From Streptomyces formicae (GTDB lineage: Bacteria > Actinomycetota > Actinomycetes > Streptomycetales > Streptomycetaceae), in NCBI RefSeq assembly GCF_002556545.1, contig NZ_CP022685.1:3038001-3102000 (forward strand): a stretch of DNA of 64,000 nt. Direction: 5' to 3'. The notes below the pieces were generated by a model that worked only from the letters and a program-made list of their open reading frames with translations, was not told the origin of the DNA and did not search any database. Shown here piece after piece: positions 15,592 to 23,909 of the stretch (its first letter is position 1; the number at the start of each line of letters is the position of its first letter). The position numbers were made by a program, and so were the translations under genes.

Positions 15592-15956
15592 CTGCCTCAG
15601 CCGCACGACCCCCTCCGCACAAACCGCAAAATCCGCAATAACCCTCGACAGGCTCGCTGATCTGGGGCGGAGCCTCACGCCACCTCGCCGTGAGGCCCGC
15701 CGCACAATCCCGCAATATTCCGCAAAAATCAGGGGCCCGGCTCCCCGGCCCGATCCTCCGTGCTGCGCCCCTGATTTTTGCGGAATATCGCGTATTTCTG
15801 CGGGGCTATCCGGCCGACACCCGCACAACGCATCACCGCAGGTCAGCAGCCATCCGCGCAATTTCTGCGGATTTTGCGGTTTGTGCGGCGGCACTCGCTC
15901 AGAAAGTCAGCCCTGGCGGCGGCTGCGCGCTGGTCGCTCGCCACAGGAAGGACGTC
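15592..15956. other. Repeat-rich AT-richer region, candidate replication origin
   Basis: This 365-bp gap holds two nested perfect inverted repeats: an outer pair of 23 bp (15615–15637 with 15866–15888) and an inner pair of 22 bp (15715–15736 with 15767–15788). The arms are built of repeated CCGCA units such as CCGCACAA, CCGCAAAATC and CCGCAATA, in both orientations. The A/T runs stand out from the GC-rich surroundings. Its place between the replication genes and xis-int, and the iteron-like units, favour an origin bound by the Prim-Pol/DUF3987 pair; binding by Xis is the alternative. The short TGTGACTGCC stretch at the left edge is ordinary. Confidence 0.6.
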
Positions 15957-16145
15957 ATGAGGAAGTACCTGACGACTGCGGAAGTCGCCGAGCGCTACCG
16001 GACGTCGCCCGCGACGGTCCGCTACTGGCGCTACGCCGGAACTGGCCCGCAGTGCTTCATCCGGCGCGGACGACATGTCCTGTACGACGCCGAAGCGCTC
16101 GACAAGTACGACGCAGCAGAGATCGGAGGCCGATGCACAGCATGA
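15957..16145 (+). CDS. xis: Excisionase (AlpA/MerR-like HTH)
   Basis: 62 residues from the ATG at 15957 (AGGAAGG upstream). LTTAEVAERYRTSPATVRYWR (first 27 residues) is the winged-helix N-terminus typical of Xis/AlpA proteins, with a short wing (FIRRGRHVLYDAEAL). It would bind att arms and steer the integrase to excision. It lies 78 bases before int, the normal AICE order. Confidence 0.85.
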   Translation: MRKYLTTAEVAERYRTSPATVRYWRYAGTGPQCFIRRGRHVLYDAEALDKYDAAEIGGRCTA

Positions 16146-16223
16146 CCCGAAACAGCGCCGAACCTCACCAAAGAGCAAGTCACTACATGGCTGCCTCGGC
16201 TTGCTCTGGCGGGAGGGGAGCCG

Positions 16224-17450
16224 ATGGCGGACGTGTATGACCGCTGGCACCTGTCCCGACCGTCAGCCGACGGCAAGCCGTGCGAAGCACACAGCACAAA
16301 AACGGCGACCGTGTACCCCAGCGCAGAGCATGGAGTCGGGAAGCGCTGGCAGGTGCGCTACCGAGATCTGTCCGGCAAGCAGTGCAAGGAGAACTTCGAG
16401 AAGAGGACGGCCGCGGAGTCCAGGGCCGCCAAGGTGAAGACCGAACTCGATGGCGGCACGTTCGTGAACCGCGAGCTTGGCAAGCAGAAGTTCAAGGCTG
16501 TCGCTGAGCGCTGGCAGGAGACGGCCGTACATCGTGAGCGGACCGACACGAACGTCGAACGGGCCCTACGACTACACATTTATCCGATGTTCGGCAACCG
16601 GCAGATCGGTAGCATCCAGCGCACTGACGGCCGGAAGTGGATCAAAGAGCGGTCCACGGTCATCGCCCCGTCGACCTTTGCGACGCCCTGGAATGTCTGC
16701 ACGAGCATCCTGAAGATGGCCCACCAGGAAGGCATCATCCCGAAGTATCCCTGGGAAGGGCTGAAGCCTCCCGAAATCTTCTATCCGGAGATTCACCCAC
16801 TCCACCCGGATGCCGCGAAGGCGCTGATCGTCACGGCGTCGCCCCGTTATCGGGCGCTGGTGAAGCAGGCCGCCGCCACGGGGCTTCGGCAAGGGGAGTT
16901 GTTCGGACTGGAAGACTCGGAGCCAGCCGAGGCGGTCACGGTGAAGCAGCAGATGATCGGTCCCGACAAGGGGGTGCCGTACCTCGGAGAGCCGAAGACC
17001 AAGCAGAGCTACAGGACAGTTCCGCAAGGGCGTTCTGTCATCGACGAGGTCGCGCGGCATCGCGAGCAATTCCCGCCACAGGTCGTAAGCATTGAGGATC
17101 GGACGAACCCGCGGAAACCCGTGTGGCGTCGTGTGCGGCTGCTCTACACCAGTGCGACGGGGCAGCCGATCCGACGCGGCAGTTGGTCGAAGGTGTGGGC
17201 GCGCAACATCAAGCGGGCAAACGCCTACCTGGAGAGGTCCGGCAGCAAGGTTCGCGTTCCCGAGGACACGACGCTGCACGACCTGCGGCACTTCTACGCG
17301 TCGGTGCTGATCAAGAACGGGGCGACGCCGAAGCAGGTCCAGAGGCGACTCGGTCACGCCAAGCCGTCGATCACGCTCAACGTCTACACCCATCTCTGGG
17401 AGGCAGACGTCGACGAGACGGCCGACATGATGGAGGCGGCTCTCAACTGA
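16224..17450 (+). CDS. int: Tyrosine site-specific integrase
   Basis: 408 residues from the ATG at 16224 (GGGAGGGGAG upstream). The N-terminal arm-binding and SAM-like domains (about 40–190) precede the catalytic domain. Catalytic residues seen are Arg222 (ATGLRQGEL), His352 and Arg355 (LHDLRHF), His378 (RLGHAK) and Tyr388 (NVYTHLW), so the enzyme looks complete. It integrates and excises the element. The target site is not evident: no tRNA 3' end follows. The gene ends 34 bases before a strong hairpin. Confidence 0.95.
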   Translation: MADVYDRWHLSRPSADGKPCEAHSTKTATVYPSAEHGVGKRWQVRYRDLSGKQCKENFEKRTAAESRAAKVKTELDGGTFVNRELGKQKFKAVAERWQETAVHRERTDTNVERALRLHIYPMFGNRQIGSIQRTDGRKWIKERSTVIAPSTFATPWNVCTSILKMAHQEGIIPKYPWEGLKPPEIFYPEIHPLHPDAAKALIVTASPRYRALVKQAAATGLRQGELFGLEDSEPAEAVTVKQQMIGPDKGVPYLGEPKTKQSYRTVPQGRSVIDEVARHREQFPPQVVSIEDRTNPRKPVWRRVRLLYTSATGQPIRRGSWSKVWARNIKRANAYLERSGSKVRVPEDTTLHDLRHFYASVLIKNGATPKQVQRRLGHAKPSITLNVYTHLWEADVDETADMMEAALN

Positions 17451-17483
17451 GTGCCCTTAAAGTGCCCTCAGAGGCGAGGGAAG

Positions 17484-17512
17484 AGCCGACTTCCCAGGTC
17501 AGGAAGTCGGCT
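17484..17512. terminator. Bidirectional terminator between int and the haloperoxidase gene
   Basis: A perfect 11-bp stem (AGCCGACTTCC, 17484–17494, with 17502–17512) closes a 7-base loop. It lies between convergent genes, 34 bases after int and 46 bases beyond the end of the leftward haloperoxidase gene. It probably marks the right rim of the element. Confidence 0.7.
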
Positions 17513-17557
17513 TGCACACCTTGTGCGGAGGTGCTGCCCCTTCGGCATGCCGTGCGG

Positions 17558-18922
17558 CTACAGCAGCGTGTCCGTGACGTGCCGGGCGACCGAGTCGCCC
17601 AGCCGCAGGCCCTGTTCGGAGTCCCAGCGGTAGTGGACGCCCAGGTAGACGCGGCTGCGGGCGTTCTCGTCGGCCGCCGCGGACAGGGTGGTGAAGCGGC
17701 GGGTGATGCCGCCCTCGTAAGTGTCCGTCGTCGTCGCCGAGAAGGTGATGGCGTCGGTGTTGAAGTGGGTCTGCAGGACGCGTGACCACGCGCCCGCGAA
17801 CGTGGCGTGCCCGGAGACGTACGCGGGGAACGGCGGCGTGAAGCTCGTGCCGTCGGCGTACGAGGACAGCGGGCGCCAGGCCGGGTCGTGCGGGGTCGAC
17901 GCGTTGGCGTCGGTGTCGGCGAGGGTGATCGCGGACACCGGCCGCCACAGGTCGATGGCCGTGTTGTACTTCGCGTCCCAGCAGGCGATGCCCGCGTCGG
18001 CGAGCGCGGCGCCGAGCAGGGCGAAGAGCCGGGCGTTCTGGGTGACGTTCAGCGCGTACTTGCGGGCGATGATGCGCGTGTGCTGGAACAGCTGCATCGG
18101 GGGCTTGTAGGTGCCGTCCAGGTCGTTGGCCCAGAAGCCCGCGATCTGGGTCTGGTCGGCGGTGCGGGTCACCTGGGTGACCGGGGTGTCGGCGTGCCCG
18201 CCCAGCACGCGCACCTCGTTGACCTGGTCCGCGTACTGCGTGCTGCGCAGCAGGGCGTCGTACGTGGTGAAGCCGCCGGGCAGAGGGGGGCGGAACTGAG
18301 CGGGCGCGGTCAGGCCGAACGGCCGTACGTTGCCCCACTGGGGCGTCGCGGCGGCCTCACGCCCGGTCGGCCGCCAGGCCCCCGGCACGCCGTCGGGCGT
18401 GTACGTGGCGGAGGCGTTCGAACCGTCGTCGGCGCGCGCCTTCAGCAGCGCCTCGGCGGCGGCCCGCCCCAGGACCGCCCCTCGGTCCTTGTCGGCCTGC
18501 GGCACGGACGCGGCGTCCTGGGACAGCGCGAAGCCGTAGTTCCCGTCGAAGTAGACGGACGGGAACAGGCCGCGCAGCACCGTGTACGCGGCGGTGGCGA
18601 TGGCCGCGTTCAGCGACGTGGGCCCGGAGAGCGGCTGCTTGGCGAGGTAGGGGCGGCCGATGGGGGTGACGGAGTTCGCCGCGTCGTACATCGACAGGTG
18701 CATGATGGCCACGGCGCGGGTGATCGGGCCCGGCGCGCCGCCCACCTTCTTCACGGTGTCCTCGAAGATCTTGCTCCAGTAGTGGACCGCCTCGTACGGC
18801 GCCGGATCCGCCCACGCCGTGGGCGCCGCCACCACCGACGTGGCCGCGGAGGCCGCGAGGCCGAGCAGAACCGTCCGTCGGCTCGGTCTGAGCCGGTCGG
18901 TGGACATGCCGGATGACGTCAT
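17558..18922 (-). CDS. Secreted vanadium-dependent haloperoxidase (PAP2 superfamily)
   Basis: 454 residues. A twin-arginine signal (SRRTVLLGLAASAAT, residues 14–28) ends near AWADP, so it is exported folded. The vanadate/phosphate site is visible as Lys and Arg in KYNTAIDLWRP, the PAYVSGHATF segment and the final GVHYRW. The family oxidises halides with peroxide or acts as a phosphatase; which applies cannot be read here. GGGGAGGGG lies six bases before the ATG. It is the first chromosomal gene to the right of the AICE. Confidence 0.85.
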   Translation of the reverse strand: MTSSGMSTDRLRPSRRTVLLGLAASAATSVVAAPTAWADPAPYEAVHYWSKIFEDTVKKVGGAPGPITRAVAIMHLSMYDAANSVTPIGRPYLAKQPLSGPTSLNAAIATAAYTVLRGLFPSVYFDGNYGFALSQDAASVPQADKDRGAVLGRAAAEALLKARADDGSNASATYTPDGVPGAWRPTGREAAATPQWGNVRPFGLTAPAQFRPPLPGGFTTYDALLRSTQYADQVNEVRVLGGHADTPVTQVTRTADQTQIAGFWANDLDGTYKPPMQLFQHTRIIARKYALNVTQNARLFALLGAALADAGIACWDAKYNTAIDLWRPVSAITLADTDANASTPHDPAWRPLSSYADGTSFTPPFPAYVSGHATFAGAWSRVLQTHFNTDAITFSATTTDTYEGGITRRFTTLSAAADENARSRVYLGVHYRWDSEQGLRLGDSVARHVTDTLL

Positions 18923-19042
18923 CGTGAACCCCTCCCCGCTGATCGACCTGACCAGCGCTGGAGAACCTCACGCACACGGGTCGGTCACGTCAACGCATTC
19001 GCGGTGGTTGGCTCGATCGCGGCGCCGGAGGGGCGGATTCTG

Positions 19043-20242
19043 TCAGACCACCGGCTCGGGCAGGGTCATCAGTTCCGCGCGGTGGCGGGCCGCTGCCGCC
19101 GCCGCTGCCGGGCCGCCGAGCGCCGCCACTCCGATGAGCCGCTCGCCCAGGTAGTAGCCGTAGAGCAGGTCGCCGTCCGCCGACTCCGGGTCTCCTGAGA
19201 GGAGTTCGGCGCGGTCGGCGAGTGCGGGCTGGCCGAAGGACTGGAGGCGGAGGGTGAACTGGTCGCTCCAGAAGGACGGGAGCGGGGCGCAGGGGGCCGG
19301 GTCGCGCGAGGTGTCGGTGAGGGCCGCGAGGAGGGTGCGGGCCGCGTGGCGTGCGGTGTCGCCGGGGACCGACCAGTGTTCGACGCGGCGCGGGAGCGGG
19401 CCGTAGCGCGGGTTGGGGAAGCGGGCGACGTCGCCGACGGCCACCGCGTGCGGGAGGCCGCCGATGCGCAGGTGGGCGTCGCAGAGGATGCCGTCGGTGA
19501 GGTCGAGTCCGGGGGTCGCCGCGAGCCATTCGGTGTTGGGCAGGGAGCCGACCGCTTCGACGAGCACGTCGGCGTCGAGTTCCGTGCCGTCGTCGAGCAC
19601 CGCGCCCCGGGGCGTCAGCGCGGTGGCCAGGTGGCCCATCCGGAAGCGCACGCCGCGTGCCTCGTGGCGGTGGCGCAGCGCCCGTGCGAGGTCCTCGCCG
19701 ATCGCGAGGACCATCGGCTCGGACTCCGGGGCGACGACCGTGACCTCGCAGCCCGCCGTGCGCGCGGTCGCGGCCACCTCGCAGCCGATGAAGCCGGAAC
19801 CGATCACCAGTACCCGGGCGCCCGCCACCAGCTCCGCGGCGAGGGCCGCCGAGTCCTCCAGCGTGCGGACGACGTGCCGGGGCGGGCCCCCGGGCAGCGG
19901 GAGCCTGCGTGGCCGCACCCCCGTCGCGGCCACCAGACCCTCGTACGGATGGACACGGCCGTCGGCCAGCGTGAGTGTTCGCGCGGTGAGATCGGCTGTC
20001 GCGACGGCCGTGCCCAGTCGCCACTCGACGTCCTCGACGCTCGGGCGGCGACGCAGTTGGGTGCCGGAAGCGGGCGCCTCGCCCGCGAGCACCTCCTTCG
20101 ACAACGGGGGCCTGTTGTACGGCAGATGGGGCTCGTCCCCGAAGAGCGTGATGGTGCCGCGCCAGCCCGCGGCACGCAGTTGTTCGGCGGCGCGCAGACC
20201 GCCGAGTGAGGCCCCGACGACGGCGATGCCCGCCCCCGCCAT
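19043..20242 (-). CDS. NAD(P)H-dependent FAD ferredoxin reductase
   Basis: 399 residues. The FAD-binding motif is at the N-terminus (IAVVGASLGGLRAAEQL), the NAD(P) motif in the middle (VLVIGSGFIGCEVA), and the second FAD contact is HAVAVGDVARF. A C-terminal reductase domain (about 310–399) follows. This is the layout of class I three-component oxygenase and P450 ferredoxin reductases. It lies four bases after the ferredoxin gene and would pass electrons to it, and so to the P450 at 31206–32480 of the same regulon. It is last in the leftward operon 23775→19043. Confidence 0.9.
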   Translation of the reverse strand: MAGAGIAVVGASLGGLRAAEQLRAAGWRGTITLFGDEPHLPYNRPPLSKEVLAGEAPASGTQLRRRPSVEDVEWRLGTAVATADLTARTLTLADGRVHPYEGLVAATGVRPRRLPLPGGPPRHVVRTLEDSAALAAELVAGARVLVIGSGFIGCEVAATARTAGCEVTVVAPESEPMVLAIGEDLARALRHRHEARGVRFRMGHLATALTPRGAVLDDGTELDADVLVEAVGSLPNTEWLAATPGLDLTDGILCDAHLRIGGLPHAVAVGDVARFPNPRYGPLPRRVEHWSVPGDTARHAARTLLAALTDTSRDPAPCAPLPSFWSDQFTLRLQSFGQPALADRAELLSGDPESADGDLLYGYYLGERLIGVAALGGPAAAAAAARHRAELMTLPEPVV

Positions 20243-20245
20243 GCC

Positions 20246-20437
20246 TCAGCCCTCGACCCGGATGGCCTGCAACGGGCAGACGTCGGCGGCGTCCTCCGCG
20301 TCGTCGCGCAGCGCGGCGTCGGGCGACGCCACGTACGCGAGGCGGCCGTCCTCGTCGATCCGGAAGATGTCCGGCGCGGCGAAGACGCACTGCCCGTGGT
20401 TCTGGCAGACATCCATGTCGACGGTGACCTTGACCAT
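20246..20437 (-). CDS. 3Fe-4S ferredoxin
   Basis: 63 residues, too short for many gene finders. CQNHGQC (Cys11, Cys17) and CPLQAI (Cys54) give the C-x5-C…C-P pattern of single-cluster [3Fe-4S] ferredoxins that serve cytochrome P450s in actinobacteria. A GGAG ribosome site precedes the ATG at 20437. It sits between the FAA hydrolase and the reductase gene, so it is part of the meta-cleavage operon, although its likely P450 partner lies 11 kb away under the same operator. Confidence 0.9.
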   Translation of the reverse strand: MVKVTVDMDVCQNHGQCVFAAPDIFRIDEDGRLAYVASPDAALRDDAEDAADVCPLQAIRVEG

Positions 20438-20478
20438 CTGAACTCCGTTCAGGCGTACGGGATATGGGGCCTGTCGTG

Positions 20479-21342
20479 CTAGCGGCGCGGTGCGCGGACG
20501 CCTCTCAGTTCCCAGTCGCCGCCGAGGGCCGTGGAGCGGACCTCCTCGGACTCGGTGGGCTGGGCGCCGACGTCGGTGCGGATGGCCGTGGGGCCGGTGA
20601 CGATGTGGTTGGTGAGGCGGCCGAGGCCCTCGGCCTCGACCTCGACGGTGTCGCCGGGGCGGACGGGGCGGGACCCCGCGGGCGTCCCGGAGAGCAGGAC
20701 GTCGCCCGGTTCCAGGGTGATGGTGCGGGCGATGTCGGCGACGAGGTAGTGCATGTCCCACTCCATCTCGTCGGTCGAACCGTCCTGCACGAGCTCGCCG
20801 TTGACGTACGTCCGCAGGTACTTGCCGTGGAAGTCCCAGCCGGTGACCAGGCCGGGGCCGAGCGGGCAGAGCGTGTCGGAGCCCTTGACGCGGAGCATCG
20901 AACCGGCGTCGGTGTCGCGGAAGTCGTGCAGGCCGTAGTCGTTGGCGACGGTGAAGCCCGCGATGTACGAACCCGCCTGCGCAGGGGCGACGTTGCGGCA
21001 GGTGCGGCCGATGACGATGCCGATCTCGCCCTCGTAGTTGAGGTACTTGCAGCCCTCGGGGCGCACGACGGCGCCGCCGTGGCTGTTGAGCGCGGAGACC
21101 GGCTTGTGGAAGTAGGTGGGCGCGGGCGGCAGCGTCACCCCGAACTCGGCGACCCTGCTGCGGTGGTTGAGGTGGACGGCGATCACCTTGGAGGGGGTGA
21201 CGGGCGGCAGGTGGTGCGCCTCGGACGCCTTGACCGTTCGGCCGTCGGGGGCGATCAGCTCGTCGCCCTCGCGCACGACCTGGACGGCGGCCCCGTCGAG
21301 CAGGACGCGGCGGTACTCGATGGTGGTGGCTCGGGAGGTCAT
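20479..21342 (-). CDS. Fumarylacetoacetate hydrolase-family enzyme (HpaG-like)
   Basis: 287 residues. The FAA fold's metal site is seen in NYEGEIGIVIGR (two acidic ligands) and later NDYGLHDFR, with SGTPAGSRPVRPGD typical of the C-terminal half. Family members act on open-chain products of ring cleavage, as decarboxylase/isomerase or hydratase in homoprotocatechuate breakdown. The flanking extradiol dioxygenase and dehydrogenase support that role. Its start overlaps the dioxygenase stop by four bases. The exact step is inferred. Confidence 0.85.
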   Translation of the reverse strand: MTSRATTIEYRRVLLDGAAVQVVREGDELIAPDGRTVKASEAHHLPPVTPSKVIAVHLNHRSRVAEFGVTLPPAPTYFHKPVSALNSHGGAVVRPEGCKYLNYEGEIGIVIGRTCRNVAPAQAGSYIAGFTVANDYGLHDFRDTDAGSMLRVKGSDTLCPLGPGLVTGWDFHGKYLRTYVNGELVQDGSTDEMEWDMHYLVADIARTITLEPGDVLLSGTPAGSRPVRPGDTVEVEAEGLGRLTNHIVTGPTAIRTDVGAQPTESEEVRSTALGGDWELRGVRAPRR

Positions 21343-22259
21343 GCGGCGGCCTCACTCGGGTCGGGGTCCGAGGTGCCGGTCCAGCCCTCGGCGGGGCGGT
21401 CGAACCACAGGTGCATCTGGCCCGTGCCGACCGAGTTCTCGTAGGCGCTGTAGGGGCGGCCGGGCGCGGTGCAGCGGTCCTCGCCGAGCGCGCCGATCAT
21501 CATCAGGTAGTGGCCGAAGCGCGCCTCGGGCCTGTGGGTGAGGAACTCCGGCATGGTGGCGAGGACTTGGGCGTGCTCGCCGCGCTCGAACCACGCGATG
21601 CGGCGCTCGTCGGCGGCGCGGGCCTCGGGGGTGCGGATGTGGGACGGGTCGCTGGACTCGTGCGCGCGCAGTTCGCGCAGCGGCCAGAACGTGTGGGAGA
21701 GCGCTCCGGACGCGATGAGGAGGACCCGGCGGCCCGGGAGCGCCGCGACGCCGTCGGCGAGCGCGCGGCCGAGGCGCAGGTGGTCCTCCACATCGCCGGT
21801 CTGACAGACCCCGATCGAGATCCACTTCTTGTCGGGGAGGCCGTCGCCCAGGTACTTCCACAGATTGATGGTGGCGTAGTACACGGGCAGGAAGGGATCC
21901 TCGATCGGGGTGATCCAGGTGCCGTGCCGGTCGGCGAAGTCGGCGATGCTGCGGGCGAGTTCGGGATCGCCCGGGTAGTCGTACGGCATCCGGCACATGC
22001 CGCGCGGCAGCTCCTCGGAGGTGAAGAGTCCGGCGCGGCGCCGGTGCGAGGTGACCACGAACTCGACGGTGGTGGCCCAGTGCGAGTCGAGGACGACCAC
22101 GGTGTCGTAGTCGAGCTCCTCGAAGACCTCGGCACGCAGCCTGCGCAGCCCTGGGACGAGGCTGATCTCGCGGCCCTCGTTGAGTTCCTTGCGGGTCTGC
22201 TCGGGCAGCACGATGGTCGGCACGTGGGCGAGGAGGCCCGCCCCGACGATCTCACCCAC
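21339..22259 (-). CDS. LigB-type extradiol dioxygenase (homoprotocatechuate 2,3-dioxygenase-like)
   Basis: 306 residues. The class III extradiol fold is suggested by AGLLAHVPTI at the N-terminus (first iron His), VVLDSHWATTVEF (second His), and GALSHTFWPL in the middle. These Fe(II) enzymes open catechols beside the hydroxyl pair. Similarity in layout to HpcB/HpaD-type enzymes and the neighbouring HpaE-like and HpaG-like genes point to a carboxymethyl-catechol or similar substrate. It overlaps the upstream dehydrogenase gene by eight bases. Substrate is inferred. Confidence 0.85.
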   Translation of the reverse strand: MGEIVGAGLLAHVPTIVLPEQTRKELNEGREISLVPGLRRLRAEVFEELDYDTVVVLDSHWATTVEFVVTSHRRRAGLFTSEELPRGMCRMPYDYPGDPELARSIADFADRHGTWITPIEDPFLPVYYATINLWKYLGDGLPDKKWISIGVCQTGDVEDHLRLGRALADGVAALPGRRVLLIASGALSHTFWPLRELRAHESSDPSHIRTPEARAADERRIAWFERGEHAQVLATMPEFLTHRPEARFGHYLMMIGALGEDRCTAPGRPYSAYENSVGTGQMHLWFDRPAEGWTGTSDPDPSEAAA

Positions 22260-23775
22260 GGCGGGCCTCCCCCCATCCCCCTGGTGCGGTCACGGTGTTC
22301 TTCAGATCGCAGTAGAAGTCGAAGGACCAGTCGCCGCCCTCGCGTCCCACGCCGGACTGGCGCGAGCCGCCGAAGGGTGCCGAAAGGTCGCGTACGAAGA
22401 AGCAGTTGACCCAGACCGTGCCCGCGACGAGGCGCGCGGTGATCCGCTCGGCGCGGGCGCGGTCGCCGGTGGCGAGGGTGGCGGCGAGGCCGAAGCGGGT
22501 GCCGTTGGCCAGGCGCACGGCCTCGTCCTCGTCGCCCTCGGGGAAGGTCTGGAGGGTCAGGACGGGACCGAAGACCTCCTCCTGGACGATCTCGGAGTCC
22601 TGGGCGACGTCGGTGAGGAGGGTCGGCAGGTAGTAGGTACCGCCCAGCTCGGTGTTGGGGCCGCCGCCTATGACAGCCTTGGCGCCCGCTTCCAGGGCTC
22701 GGCGCACGAACCCGTCGACGCGGTCGATGTGCCGGGGATGGATGTTGGGCCCGATGCCGGTCGCCTCGTCGCGCGGGTCGCCCTGCCTCAACTCCGCTAC
22801 CCGGTCCATGAACAGGCCGAGGAAGGCGTCCCGCACCGGCTCCTCGACGAGGATGCGGGTGGCCGCGAGGCAGACCTGGCCCGCGTTGTCGTACTGCTCG
22901 ACGGCGAGGTCAGCAGCGCGCTCCAGGTCGGCGTCGGCGAAGACCAACAGCGGTGACTTGCCGCCCAGTTCGAAGCTGCACGGCACCAGGTTCTCGGCGG
23001 CGGCCGCGGCGATGCGGCGCGCGGTCGGCACGGATCCGGTGAAGCTGACGCGGCGTACGCGGGGGTCGGCGACGAGAGGGGCGCCCGCCTCGGGACCGTA
23101 CCCCTGCACGACGTTGAAGACGCCGGGCGGCAGGCCCGCGTCGTGGGTGATGTCCGCGAAGAGCGAGGCGGTCAGCGGGGTCCACTCGGCGGGCTTGAGG
23201 ATCACGGTGTTCCCCGCGGCGAGCGCCGGGGCGATCTTCCAACTGGCCAGCATCAGCGGGGCGTTCCACGGGGTGATGAGGACGGCGGGGCCCGCCGGGT
23301 CCCAGCTGACGTGGTTCGTGTGCCCGCGCGTGTCGAAGTCGTCGTGCCCGAGGGCGAGGAGGCGGTCGGCGAAGTAGCGCAGGTTGTGGGCGACGCGGGG
23401 CATGACGCCGCGGCGGTGCGAGCGGAGCAGGGCGCCATTGTCGGCGGTCTCGACGCGGGCGAGCTCGTCGGCGCGGGCCTCGACCCCGTCGGCGACGGCG
23501 TGCAGCGACCTGGCGCGCTCGGCGGGGGGCGTCGCGGCCCAGCCGGGGAACGCTTCGAGGGCGGCGGCCACGGCGGCGCGTGCCTCGCCGGGGCCGCCGC
23601 GCGCTATCTCGGCGAGCGGGGCGCCGTCGATGGGCGAGTGGTCGGTGAAGGTGGCGGCGGTCGCGGAATCCGTGGCGTCCCGTACCGACGCGACGCGGGT
23701 GCCGCCGATCCAGTGCCGGGTGTCGACGGGGACACCGGCGACGGTCGCCGTGTCAGGGAGCTCGGGGGGAGCCAT
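22252..23775 (-). CDS. Aldehyde dehydrogenase, HpaE-like (muconate semialdehyde dehydrogenase)
   Basis: 507 residues from the ATG at 23775 (GGAGGT upstream; a further in-frame ATG nine codons earlier has no ribosome site). Catalytic Cys lies in NAGQVCLAATR and the general base in FELGGKSP, with the NAD motif FTGSVPTARR. The N-terminal GGTRV and NHVSWDPAGPAVLITPWNAP segments fit 5-carboxymethyl-2-hydroxymuconate semialdehyde dehydrogenases. It is the first gene of the leftward operon; operator copy 1 lies 14 bases before its start. Confidence 0.87.
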   Translation of the reverse strand: MAPPELPDTATVAGVPVDTRHWIGGTRVASVRDATDSATAATFTDHSPIDGAPLAEIARGGPGEARAAVAAALEAFPGWAATPPAERARSLHAVADGVEARADELARVETADNGALLRSHRRGVMPRVAHNLRYFADRLLALGHDDFDTRGHTNHVSWDPAGPAVLITPWNAPLMLASWKIAPALAAGNTVILKPAEWTPLTASLFADITHDAGLPPGVFNVVQGYGPEAGAPLVADPRVRRVSFTGSVPTARRIAAAAAENLVPCSFELGGKSPLLVFADADLERAADLAVEQYDNAGQVCLAATRILVEEPVRDAFLGLFMDRVAELRQGDPRDEATGIGPNIHPRHIDRVDGFVRRALEAGAKAVIGGGPNTELGGTYYLPTLLTDVAQDSEIVQEEVFGPVLTLQTFPEGDEDEAVRLANGTRFGLAATLATGDRARAERITARLVAGTVWVNCFFVRDLSAPFGGSRQSGVGREGGDWSFDFYCDLKNTVTAPGGWGEARRG

Positions 23776-23789
23776 CGCGACCTCCAGTT

Positions 23790-23805
23790 CGTTTGAACCC
23801 AAACA
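23790..23805. promoter_or_regulatory. MarR-type operator, copy 1
   Basis: CGTTTGAACCCAAACA lies 14 bases upstream of the leftward HpaE-like start. It shares CGTTTGA and the AAAC half with four other copies in the cluster. Confidence 0.6.
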
Positions 23806-23865
23806 ACGTTAGGAGCGGCGGGACCGCGGGGTCAACCCCTCGTAGGCATCAGCCTGTTGAGATAC

Positions 23866-23881
23866 CGTTTGAACTCAAACG
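23866..23881. promoter_or_regulatory. MarR-type operator, copy 2
   Basis: CGTTTGAACTCAAACG, a 7-of-8 palindrome, lies 28 bases before the rightward PuuC-like ATG and 60 bases from copy 1 in the divergent gap. Confidence 0.65.
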
Positions 23882-23909
23882 AAATGCCGGACCCTTCCGG
23901 GAGGCAGCC

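Larger units (their letters stand above)
1..17520. mobile_element. Actinomycete integrative and conjugative element (AICE), left end outside the window
   Basis: The gene content and order match the pSAM2-like AICE plan: Nudix and HTH genes, small genes, FtsK-type tra, SpdB-like proteins, Ssb, Prim-Pol plus DUF3987 replication genes, a repeat-rich presumed origin, xis, int. Int lies last, next to chromosomal genes, as is usual for the attachment side. Single-protein transfer (no relaxase, no type IV secretion genes) is also typical. The right limit is placed just after the terminator behind int and is only approximate, because no tRNA 3' end or other obvious att core can be seen there. No KorSA-like GntR repressor or Pra-like activator lies in the visible part. 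Confidence 0.9.

Noticed and set aside
17451..17560. Possible tRNA 3' end as attachment core
   Set aside because: No T-loop (GGTTCGA) or acceptor-stem sequence is present in this gap.
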